Program-made: the position numbers and the translations under genes
Shown: positions 7,524-15,568 of the stretch, piece by piece
How positions within the stretch are numbered: the first letter of the stretch is position 1
How the letters are laid out: the number at the start of each line of letters is the position of its first letter
From: Bog-473 sp963824195
GTDB lineage: Bacteria > Actinomycetota > Acidimicrobiia > Acidimicrobiales > RAAP-2
NCBI GenBank assembly: GCA_963824195.1
Contig: CAWGOJ010000001.1
Location: 62,001 to 126,000 of the forward strand
Reading direction: 5' to 3'
Length of the DNA stretch: 64,000 nt
The notes under the pieces: generated by a model
Seen by the model: only the letters and a program-made list of their open reading frames with translations
The model's database searches: none
What the model was told of the DNA's origin: nothing

Positions 7524-10016
7524 CTATTCCGCGCGGAGGAGCTGTGACGTGGCCGTCCTCGCTGCGACACGGCCGGGAATGGTGGCGACTACGACCGCAA
7601 GTGCGATGGCCAGGAGCCCGATCGCCACGATGGTCCCGACCGGGACAGTGGGGTAGGGGACGGCGCTGATCTGACCGGCGAACAGGTCCCAGAGCGCGCG
7701 ACCCAGCGCGATCCCGGCCGGGATACCGATGGCGCAACCGATGACGGCGGCGACCCCGGCCTGCACGGACACGGCGGTCGCCAACTGACGTCCGGTGAAG
7801 CCGAGCGTCTTGAGGATCGCCAGATCGCGCCGTCTTCGCCGGACCGATGTGACCAGCGTGATGCCGAGGGCGCTGACGGCACCGGCCGCGAGCGCCGCGC
7901 CCAGGAGCAGCGGCGTGGTACCCAGCGATCCGTAGTTGATGATCTGGGCCGGCCGCTGGACAGGCAGCACCGAGCCGCCGTTGATTGCGATGTCCAGTTT
8001 GCGCCCGATGGCCTGGATGGAACGCAGTGCCGCCGGGCTCGCTCCTCCCTTCGTGCGGATCAGGATCGCGTTGGGACCCGGTGTGACCTCGAAGAGGTTG
8101 CGCGCCGCGGGCGGGATGAGCTGGTAGGAGAGTATTGCGCCGGTTCCCATCTCGAGATGTGACGACCCGGTGACACCGATGGGCGGCAGCGTCGCGGTGC
8201 CGACGATCGTCAGCCTGACCGGTGCGCCGTTGGGTGCCCGCTCCTCGACCGTGTCCCCGACCCGCTTGTGCAGCTGGCGGAGCGTGCCGGCGCCCAGAAC
8301 CACCTGATCGCGGGCTTCGAGGCCGTGCCCGCTGAGAAGAGGAGGTGCCACGGGTGCACGGAGTGTGGCTCCCATCACCGGCACGTTCACGCCGTCGAGC
8401 TGCAGGGTCGAGTAGTTGACGCCACTCCAACTCTCGACGAGGGGGTCTGCGTCGAGAAGCTTGGCCGCAGCCTGTCCGGGGACGTCGCCGAGCCCACCTC
8501 CACCGTCCATGTCGTAGGTCCAGTTCCAGCCGTAGAGCGCCGGGTGGCTGACCAAGGTGTTGAGACTCGACCCGAATGTGACCGTGGCCACGACGACGGT
8601 GACGGCGAGGATGGCGCCAAGGATGGCCGACCGCACGGGGACGGCGCTTCTGCCCACCCCCGGCTCGAGGGCGAATCGCACCCCGGTGATCGCCGGCGGC
8701 GGCAGTCCGGCGCGCGCCGCCGCAGTCGTTACGCGTGACGAGGAGGTTCGTTGGCCACCGAGGCGTGCTCTGCCCGGTAGTGCTCGCCACGAAGCCAAGG
8801 CCGCGATCGCCGCGAGCGACAGTAAGAGGCCGGCCACGCCGAGACCGATCACTGCCCAGTCTGCGTGCACCTCGACGCGCAGGAAGGGCCGCACCGGCCC
8901 CAGCGGGGCCAGCGGCGAGAGGCCGAGGGCCACCAGCCCGGCCAGGAGGGAGCCGACCGCCACGGCGCCGAGCGTGCCGATCAGGTCGTCGCAGAAGGTC
9001 ATGGAGGGGCTTGCCCCGAGGGCCCGAATGATGTCGAGGTCGGCGGCTCTGAGCCGGATCCGGCGGCTGACCACCTGCCCGGCGATGAGGAGGGCGGCGA
9101 TGCCGGCGATACCGCCGAAGACGGCGAGCGCGATGGCCTCGGGCCGCAAGGTGTCGTTGGCGATGGCGACGCGATCCTCGACCTGGACGTAGACGAAGGG
9201 GAGACCCTTGGGCAGCACGCCCTTGATCTCTGTCTCCACCGCGGAGAGATACTGGTTGCCGTCCTGCAGCGTCAGCGCGGTCAGCATGGTGTTGCTGCAG
9301 CAGGCGAGCAGTTTGTCGGTCAGCGCCGGCGTGAACAACTCGATGGACTGGCCCTGTGCCTCGTCCTGGTCCTCGAACAAATTGGTCGCCTGCGGCCCTG
9401 CGATGCCGACCAGCTTCACCCGCGCACGTTGGTCGGCGGGGATGGTCGAGTTCAGCGCGAGATTCCCCGAGTTCGCCTGCGCATTGGTCAGCCACCCGAC
9501 GGAAATCTCCTCCCCCAGGTGATAACCGAATGCCTTGGCGGTGGCCGCATCGAGGACGAACTCGCCGGCCTTGTGCGGGTCGGCCATCCGTCCCTGCGTG
9601 ATGGCCACGGGATCCTCGGTGAAGTACAACCCGTTGACGCTGGCGTCTCCCGGGATGCCATTGCTGGCCGGCAGCGGTCGGCCCTTGGGGGTGAGTGGGC
9701 CCACGTTGAGCTCCACATCGTCCGCGACTCGTTCGACGTGCTGCAGATGTGCCAGCTTGCGCAGCAGCACGGTGTTGTAGGCCGAGTCGAGCCCGATGGC
9801 CGGGTTGATCACCCCGTCCAGGACGAAGAGGTCGGGGACGTGCGAACTCGCCACGAGGTCGGAGAAGGAGGATTCGGTGCTGCGGGCCGCGGCGACGGCG
9901 CCCATGGAGAGGCCGCCCAGCGCGCCCACCAGCAGGATCACGGTGATGAAGTAGGAGAGCTCCGACCCGAGGGTCGTTCGGAGCCTGTACCAGGCGAACG
10001 ACATGGTGCGCCCCAT
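7524..10016 (-). CDS. FtsX/MacB-type ABC transporter permease
   Basis: Protein of 830 aa beginning MGRTMSFAWYRLRTTLGSEL. One membrane helix follows the start, then a periplasmic-type MacB core region up to about residue 280, three helices, a second soluble region and three C-terminal helices ending ARTATSQLLRAE. Such permeases work with a LolD/MacB-like ATPase to move lipids, lipoproteins or peptides, or to transmit force across the membrane. The only such ATPase in the window is at 14827. The permease at 19020 is a paralogue: both contain ALYGWNWTY and SAVPVRSA. The ATG shares its last base position with the TGA of the upstream oxidoreductase, indicating coupling. Confidence 0.85.
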   Translation of the reverse strand: MGRTMSFAWYRLRTTLGSELSYFITVILLVGALGGLSMGAVAAARSTESSFSDLVASSHVPDLFVLDGVINPAIGLDSAYNTVLLRKLAHLQHVERVADDVELNVGPLTPKGRPLPASNGIPGDASVNGLYFTEDPVAITQGRMADPHKAGEFVLDAATAKAFGYHLGEEISVGWLTNAQANSGNLALNSTIPADQRARVKLVGIAGPQATNLFEDQDEAQGQSIELFTPALTDKLLACCSNTMLTALTLQDGNQYLSAVETEIKGVLPKGLPFVYVQVEDRVAIANDTLRPEAIALAVFGGIAGIAALLIAGQVVSRRIRLRAADLDIIRALGASPSMTFCDDLIGTLGAVAVGSLLAGLVALGLSPLAPLGPVRPFLRVEVHADWAVIGLGVAGLLLSLAAIAALASWRALPGRARLGGQRTSSSRVTTAAARAGLPPPAITGVRFALEPGVGRSAVPVRSAILGAILAVTVVVATVTFGSSLNTLVSHPALYGWNWTYDMDGGGGLGDVPGQAAAKLLDADPLVESWSGVNYSTLQLDGVNVPVMGATLRAPVAPPLLSGHGLEARDQVVLGAGTLRQLHKRVGDTVEERAPNGAPVRLTIVGTATLPPIGVTGSSHLEMGTGAILSYQLIPPAARNLFEVTPGPNAILIRTKGGASPAALRSIQAIGRKLDIAINGGSVLPVQRPAQIINYGSLGTTPLLLGAALAAGAVSALGITLVTSVRRRRRDLAILKTLGFTGRQLATAVSVQAGVAAVIGCAIGIPAGIALGRALWDLFAGQISAVPYPTVPVGTIVAIGLLAIALAVVVATIPGRVAARTATSQLLRAE

Positions 10017-11462
10017 CACGGACCCCGGGTCCGGGCTCCGTGATGGCCGAGGTCGTGCAGGGCGGCGCGGGCGGCGCCGAGCCCGCACATCCCGTGGACG
10101 CCGCCGCCCGGCGGGGTGGCGGCCGAGCAGAGGTAGACGCCCTTGAGGGCGGTGCGGTATGGGTTCCATTGCACCGTGGGCCGGAAGACCATCTGGCGGA
10201 GGGTGGCCGCGCCCGCGTTGATGTCCCCGCCGACGTAGCTCGGGTTGTGCTCCTCCTCTTCCACGGCGGTGAAGGTCGAGCGACCAAGGACCAGGTCGCG
10301 AAAGCCCGGTGCGAACCGCTCGATCTGTTCCTCGATCCTCTCGGTCATGTCCACCTGGGAGCCGTTGGGGACGTGGCAGTAGGCCCACAGTGTGTGCCGG
10401 CCCGCCGGGGCCCGGTGCGCGTCGACGACGCATGGCTGCGTCACCAGGCAGTACGGGCGATCGGGGTGCCGGCCGGCGTTCACGTCGGCCTCCCCCCGCG
10501 CGATCTCCTCGAAGGTGCCGCCCACGTGCACGGTCACCGCCCGCCGGCAGCCCTCCGCGGCCCACGGCACCGGTCCGTCGAGCGCCCAGTCGACCTTGCA
10601 GACGCCCGGCCCGTAGCGGTAGCGCGCCAGGGCCCTTCCGTAGCGGCGCGGTATCGCGTCGCCCGCCATCTCCAGAAGTTGGCGCGGGGTGACGTCGAGC
10701 ACGACGGCCCCGGCAGGCGGCAGCTCGTCCAGCCCCTTGACCAGGCGGCCCGTCTCGATGTGCGCGCCGAGTGAGGTGAGCTCGGCGACCAGCGCGTCGA
10801 CGATGGCCGCGCTCCCACCCTCGACGACCGGCCAGCCGAAGCGGTGGGCCAGCGCCGTGAAGAGCCGGGGGAAGACGCCCGAGAGGGGAGCCGTCAGCGG
10901 GAGCATGGAGTGCGCCGCCGTGCCGGCAACGAGGGCCCGTGCCTCCTCGGTCTCGAACCCGTTCGCCATGCGTCGGGCGGAGCTGAGTCCCCGCAGCCCG
11001 AACTCGCCGGCCGCAAGGGGGTGGGCGGGCACCGTCCGCATGGAGCCCAAGAAGGCGGGGAGGATCTTGTCCACGTCCCGGACGAGCGGCGAGAAGACGC
11101 GTGCGTAGGACGCTCCATCGACGCCGAGCGACGCGGCCACCTCGTCGACACTTGATCCCACGCACACGGCACGCCCGCCGTCGAGGGGATGGGCGAAGGC
11201 GACGGACGGAGTCAGCAGCCGGACGCCATGGGCGGAGAGGTCGATGTCCGCGAAGGCGGGAGAGGCCAAGAGGAGCGGGTGCACCGCAGAGCAGATGTCA
11301 TGACGGAAGCCGGCCACGGTCAGCTCCGCGGTGCGGCAGCCCCCTCCCGGCTCGTCGGCCGCCTCGTAGACGTCGACCGCCAGGCCGGCGCGGGCGAGCG
11401 TCGAGGGCGGCGACGAGGCCGTTGGGCCCGGCACCGACGACGACCGCGTCCGCGTTCCTCAC
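10016..11462 (-). CDS. Phytoene-desaturase-like FAD oxidoreductase, frameshift near the N terminus
   Basis: The main frame (from GTG 11434, 472 aa) reads LARAGLAVDVYEAADEPGGGC and continues with the features of the phytoene dehydrogenase/amine oxidase group, ending in GVHGMCGLGAARAAL. It lacks the FAD-binding GxGxxG. That motif is present just upstream in another frame as VRNADAVVVGAGPNGLVAAL, starting at GTG 11462. The frames join if one base is removed at about 11400-11404. So either a recent frameshift broke the gene or the sequence has a one-base error. Family members oxidise carotenoid-like or polyunsaturated substrates; neighbours are signalling genes rather than carotenoid genes, so substrate is uncertain. 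Confidence 0.78.
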
Positions 11463-11469
11463 GGGTCCA

Positions 11470-12315
11470 TCACAGCGCCAGCGTCGTCCCCTCCGCGGCA
11501 CCGGTGACCGGCACGGGGCTCTCCGCGAAGCGGCGCACAGTGCGATCCACCTCCGTATCGGTGCGTTCGGGCCGATGGTGGAACAGCGCGACACGGCGGG
11601 CACCGGCGAGGTTGGCGAGCCCCACCGCGTACTCCGCCGCGGCGTGCCCGAAGAACGCTTCCTCGGCCACCTCCTCGGCCCGGAGGTGGGAGTCGTGGAT
11701 CAGTAGGTCGACGTCACGCGCCAGTTCGAGTACTGCCTCGTGGTACACCCCGACCCCCTGAGGCCCGTCGCCGAGCGCAGTCGGGCAATGGTCGGGGATG
11801 TAGGCAACCGACGAACGGCCGTCGCTGACCCGGAACCCCACGGTATGGCCGCCCTTGTGGGGCACATCCATTGCCACAACGGTGAATCCTTCGGCGTCGA
11901 AGGTGCCGCTGGGCACGAGACCGAAGTGCCAGTCGCCGCGTAGCTGATGCGGGCCGATAGGGAAGAAGGGCGGCGACATCATACGGGCCAGCAGCGCCTC
12001 GGCATCGGTGTGCTCGTCCTCTCCCGGCAGGAGCAGCGTCACCCGCGAACCCTCATGATCGCCGCTGGGAAAGAACGGCAGTCCCTGCACGTGGTCCCAG
12101 TGCAGGTGTGTCAGGAGCATGGTGCCCCGGAACGGGCGATCACCGAGGAATTCAGGCAGCCGCCGCAGTCCGGTTCCGCCGTCGAGCAGCAGCGTCGGCC
12201 GATGCTCGTCGCCGTCGTGGGAGAGCGCGACACAAGACGTGTGCCCGCCGTAGCGGACGAACTCGGGTCCCGGTGCGGGCGTCGACCCCCTGACCCCGCA
12301 GAAGCTGACGCGCAC
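11470..12315 (-). CDS. Metallo-beta-lactamase-fold hydrolase
   Basis: Protein of 281 aa from GTG 12315, where homologous sequence begins VRVSFCGVRGSTPAPG; the longer frame upstream lies inside the preceding gene. The metal ligands are clear: MLLTHLHWDHVQG (HxHxDH), a His in MDVPHKGGHT and an Asp and His in LLIHDSHLRAEE. The CGVRGSTP opening and RYGGHTSCV are typical of the phosphodiesterase-like branch near RNase Z and PhnP, and some members cleave cyclic nucleotides. The gene starts four bases after the stop of the cyclic-nucleotide-binding-fold gene, so a shared role with cyclic nucleotides is possible but unproven. Confidence 0.8.
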   Translation of the reverse strand: MRVSFCGVRGSTPAPGPEFVRYGGHTSCVALSHDGDEHRPTLLLDGGTGLRRLPEFLGDRPFRGTMLLTHLHWDHVQGLPFFPSGDHEGSRVTLLLPGEDEHTDAEALLARMMSPPFFPIGPHQLRGDWHFGLVPSGTFDAEGFTVVAMDVPHKGGHTVGFRVSDGRSSVAYIPDHCPTALGDGPQGVGVYHEAVLELARDVDLLIHDSHLRAEEVAEEAFFGHAAAEYAVGLANLAGARRVALFHHRPERTDTEVDRTVRRFAESPVPVTGAAEGTTLAL

Positions 12316-12319
12316 CGGC

Positions 12320-13339
12320 TCAGTCTCGCGCGTCGTCCTCGCGGCGGTGCCCCGAGGACAGCTCCTCGAGATGCGAGCGGTCGATGAGGTCGGCCTCGAA
12401 CAGGGCGACACGGCAGGGAGTCACCGCGATGTTGCTCGAGGTGCGAACGCCGCCTTCGAGGTGGGCTCGTTCCCCGAGCAGCGCGCCGGGCCCGTACTCG
12501 GCCAGTCGCTCCCCGCCCCGCTCGACCCGCACGATACCGTCGAGGATGAGAAGGACTTCAGTACCCGGCTCTCCCTCCTTGAAGAGGATCGTGTCGGCCG
12601 GGAACCGCTCGATGCGGCGCTTGCCGCCACCTTGCATCAGCTGCGCCGACAGCGCCGTCTCGAGTGCGGTCTCCACTGCGGCCACCAAGGCCTCGGAGTC
12701 CTCGTCACCCCACGGACTGTGCTTGCCGAACGACTTGCGGTACCAGTCCTTGAAGTCGGTCAGTCCGGACTTGTGGGAAAGGCGGTTGTCCCCGCCGTAG
12801 ACCCAGTGCCGCGGGAACCGGCTGGCGCCGGTGAGCGCGTGCTCCGTCCGCCCGTCCGCGTACAGCGTCAGCGACAGCGTGGTCCACACCAGCGGCGCCT
12901 GCCACTGGATGAACGGTCGCCGGCGCACGCGCCGGGGGGCGGGGACTCCGGTGCGGCCTCCGCACGTCTGGACGAAGCGGACCCACCCGTCGCCGCGCTC
13001 GACCTCGCGTTGGATGTCGGGCAGCTGCACGGCCTGGAAGCGGTGCTTCACCGCGCCCAGGTTCACGAGGGTCGATCCCATGAGCCCCCCGCCCAGGTAG
13101 CCGCAGTCGACGATGTGCCCGTCCTCGACCGTGATGAAGGCTCGGAGCTCGTTGGCGAAACGGAACCGGTCCTCCTCCCGGAGCTTCTCGACATCCATGT
13201 CCTCGGCGGGTGGGGGCGGGTCATAGTGCGTGATCCCCGAGTCGAAGGCCAGGCGCTGCGCGCCCTCGATCGCCTCGGTGGGGATCCACGACAGCGAGGT
13301 GACGAGCCCCTCGTGGCGGATCAGCGTTTGTGTCGTCAT
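12320..13339 (-). CDS. Protein with C-terminal cyclic-nucleotide-binding domain
   Basis: Protein of 339 aa from ATG 13339 (start MTTQTLIRHEGLV), preferred over a GTG 51 bp upstream because GAGGCTGG lies close before it. Residues 1-220 are not recognised. The last ~120 residues form a CRP-type beta roll: RFPADTILFKEGEPGTEVLLILDGIVRVER, then GPGALLGERAHLEGGVRTSS, where GER and the R-T pair match the phosphate-binding cassette. No DNA-binding helix-turn-helix follows, so it is a sensor or effector rather than a CRP-type transcription factor. It is divergent from the response-regulator/cyclase gene and upstream of a metallo-hydrolase. Confidence 0.78.
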   Translation of the reverse strand: MTTQTLIRHEGLVTSLSWIPTEAIEGAQRLAFDSGITHYDPPPPAEDMDVEKLREEDRFRFANELRAFITVEDGHIVDCGYLGGGLMGSTLVNLGAVKHRFQAVQLPDIQREVERGDGWVRFVQTCGGRTGVPAPRRVRRRPFIQWQAPLVWTTLSLTLYADGRTEHALTGASRFPRHWVYGGDNRLSHKSGLTDFKDWYRKSFGKHSPWGDEDSEALVAAVETALETALSAQLMQGGGKRRIERFPADTILFKEGEPGTEVLLILDGIVRVERGGERLAEYGPGALLGERAHLEGGVRTSSNIAVTPCRVALFEADLIDRSHLEELSSGHRREDDARD

Positions 13340-13363
13340 GAGTCCAGCCTCTACCGGCGGACC

Positions 13364-13387
13364 CCTGTTGACGAGTGTGCCAACAGG
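13364..13387. promoter_or_regulatory. Inverted repeat in divergent promoter region
   Basis: CCTGTTG and CAACAGG form perfect 7-bp arms separated by 10 bp, between the divergent starts at 13339 and 13472. This is the right place and symmetry for a dimeric regulator site. The regulator is unknown, so the assignment is inference. Confidence 0.4.
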
Positions 13388-13471
13388 CATCCGGAGGTGT
13401 GCCTAGCACCACCGTTGCCGGGAAGGTCCCCACCTGTACGCCAGCGCTCGAGTGTGGGACAACTACATGCA

Positions 13472-14830
13472 ATGGCAGACGACACAGTGGGGACGACGAC
13501 GATCTCGGTGCTCCTGGCCGACGACAACCTCATCGTCCGGGAAGGGGTCCGGGCGCTGATTGAGCGGCACAAGGACCTGCGGATCGTGGGGGTCGCCGCC
13601 GACTACGACGAGGTCGTCGAGGGCGCCGCAGCACTCGAGCCCCAGGTCCTGGTCACCGACATCCGGATGCCGCCTGACTTCAACCGCGAGGGCATCGACG
13701 CGGCCAAAGAGGTACGCAAGCGGCACCCGGGCACAGGCGTAGTCATCCTCTCGCAGTACGACGATCCGGAGTATGCCGTCTCGCTCCTCGCCGAAGGCTC
13801 GGCCGGCTACGGGTACCTCCTGAAGGACCACATCGCACAGGGCGACCAGCTCGTCGATGCGATCCGCGCCGTCGCTTCCGGGGGCAACGCCCTCGATCCC
13901 GCCATCGTCGATGCGCTCGTCCGACCGGTGACGTCGAACGGTGGTCTGACGCCCGCCGAGGAGGAGCTCCTGGGCATGGTGGCCGAGGGCAAGCCCATCA
14001 AGGCCATCGCGGCGAGCAGGCGGCTCCCGCCCGAGGCGGTCGACGCCGAGGTCGAGGCGGTGTTCGTGAAGCTGGCCGAAGGGGTGTCCGCCGGTACGGA
14101 TGGCGCACTGCAACGACTGCGCCTGCTCCACAAGGCAATCGTCGACCGCGAGGAACAGGGGGAGACGCTCTCTCGCCTCCTGCCCGGAGGCTTGGCGGAA
14201 AAGCTGCGGCGCGATGGCCGTCACATCGGCGAGACCGAACGCGTCGTCTGCACGGTGCTCATGAGCGACATCCGCTCGTACTCCACCATCGCCGAGCACG
14301 CAGATCCGAGCCAGCTGGCGGGGCAGCTCAACGTGCACCGGGCCGCCATGAACGATGCGATCCTGGGCGAGAATGGCACGGTGATGCAGTTCGTGGGGGA
14401 CGCAGTGATGGCCGTCTTCGGTGCGCCCTTCGAGCAGGAGGACCACGCGGACAGGGCCGTGCTCGCGGCCTTCGCGATGCACGAGAAGCAGCTCGAAATC
14501 AATCGTCGATGGGAAAAGGAGGGCCTGCCGCCTTTCGGGCTCGGTCTTGGCCTGTCGACCGGCGAGGCGGCGGCAGCCCTCTTGGGCTCGGAGGAGCGGC
14601 TGGAGTACACGCTGGTCGGGGACACGGTGAACATGTCCCAACGACTCCAGCAGTTGGCCGAGGCGGGTGAGACGGTGGTCTCCCAGGGGACCGTGGACGC
14701 CTGGCGCACACCTCGCGAGACGGTGGCCCTGCCAGCCCAACTGGTGAAGGGACGCGAGACCCCCGTGATCGCATACAGACTGGTGGACGGAGCGTGCGGA
14801 TTCTCTGACCGCGCAACGAAAGAGGGATGA
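13472..14830 (+). CDS. Response regulator fused to class III nucleotide cyclase
   Basis: Protein of 452 aa. Residues 10-140 are a receiver domain: acidic pair D17/D18, phospho-acceptor Asp63 in VTDIRMPP and a switch region ending in YLLKDH. Residues ~155-200 resemble the LuxR/NarL helix-turn-helix of the regulator at 18182 (LTPAEEELLGMVAEGK against LTPRESEILGEMAKGK), but the recognition helix has lost its basic residues. Residues ~255-430 are a class III cyclase with metal Asp in LMSDIRSYS and QFVGDAVMAVFG, and the N...R pair in GDTVNMSQRL. It would make cAMP or cGMP when phosphorylated. Its TGA overlaps the ATG of the ABC ATPase. Confidence 0.85.
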   Translation: MADDTVGTTTISVLLADDNLIVREGVRALIERHKDLRIVGVAADYDEVVEGAAALEPQVLVTDIRMPPDFNREGIDAAKEVRKRHPGTGVVILSQYDDPEYAVSLLAEGSAGYGYLLKDHIAQGDQLVDAIRAVASGGNALDPAIVDALVRPVTSNGGLTPAEEELLGMVAEGKPIKAIAASRRLPPEAVDAEVEAVFVKLAEGVSAGTDGALQRLRLLHKAIVDREEQGETLSRLLPGGLAEKLRRDGRHIGETERVVCTVLMSDIRSYSTIAEHADPSQLAGQLNVHRAAMNDAILGENGTVMQFVGDAVMAVFGAPFEQEDHADRAVLAAFAMHEKQLEINRRWEKEGLPPFGLGLGLSTGEAAAALLGSEERLEYTLVGDTVNMSQRLQQLAEAGETVVSQGTVDAWRTPRETVALPAQLVKGRETPVIAYRLVDGACGFSDRATKEG

Positions 14831-15537
14831 CAATGGACGCCTTGGTCGTAGACAAAGTGCGCAAGACATTCGAAGCGGAGAACGTGCCGGTACGGGCGCT
14901 GCGGGGAGCCAACCTGATCGTCCCCTCAGGCGACTTCGTGGCGCTTATGGGCCCGTCGGGGTGTGGCAAGTCGACGCTTCTCAACCTGATCGCCGGGCTC
15001 GACGTCGCCGACGAGGGCACCATCACGGTGGCGGGCGAGCTGGTCACCGGGAGGACCGAGGACGAGCTGTCGCAGCTGCGCCGGCGCCACATCGGCATCG
15101 TGTTCCAGTTCTTCAACCTCCTCGAGGGCATGACCGTGCTCGAGAACGTCGCCCTGCCAGCCGTCATCGCCGGCCGGAAGCGGAAGATGGCCGAGACCCG
15201 CGCCCGCGACCTGCTCGACCTCCTGGGGATCGGCGACAAGGCCGGAACGGTGCCCGGCATGCTCTCGGGCGGCCAGCGCCAGCGGCTCGCCATTGCGCGC
15301 GCCCTCGCCAACGAGCCGACCTTGCTGCTGGCCGACGAGCCGACTGGTGCCCTGGACTCCGAGGGCGGGCAGGAGGTCATTGAGCTCCTCAGCCGCCTGC
15401 ACACCGGAGGGCAGACGATCGTGCTCGTGACCCACGATGCCGGCGTTGCGTCGGCGGCTGACCGGATCGTCCGTATGCGGGACGGGAGGATCGCCGTCGA
15501 GGAGGACGCCGACATCCCCGTGGCTGTGCAGTCCTGA
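14827..15537 (+). CDS. ABC transporter ATP-binding protein, LolD/MacB type
   Basis: Protein of 236 aa with all nucleotide-binding motifs: Walker A MGPSGCGKST at residues 41-50, signature LSGGQRQRLAIARAL, Walker B TLLLADEPTGALD and a switch His in VLVTHDAGVA. The length and the FQFFNLLEGMTVLENV segment match ATPases that pair with FtsX-like permeases. The ATG lies within the preceding cyclase stop (ATGA); an ATG six bases on is also possible. It is the only ATPase of this type in the window, so it is the likely partner of both permeases at 7524 and 19020. Confidence 0.88.
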   Translation: MTMDALVVDKVRKTFEAENVPVRALRGANLIVPSGDFVALMGPSGCGKSTLLNLIAGLDVADEGTITVAGELVTGRTEDELSQLRRRHIGIVFQFFNLLEGMTVLENVALPAVIAGRKRKMAETRARDLLDLLGIGDKAGTVPGMLSGGQRQRLAIARALANEPTLLLADEPTGALDSEGGQEVIELLSRLHTGGQTIVLVTHDAGVASAADRIVRMRDGRIAVEEDADIPVAVQS

Positions 15538-15568
15538 CGGGACGCCTCCGGTGACGGTCAGAGGTGAG

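Noticed and set aside
7147..10287. 1046-codon minus-strand frame over the permease gene
   Set aside because: Arg/His/Gly-rich shadow of the true permease frame, no domain pattern.
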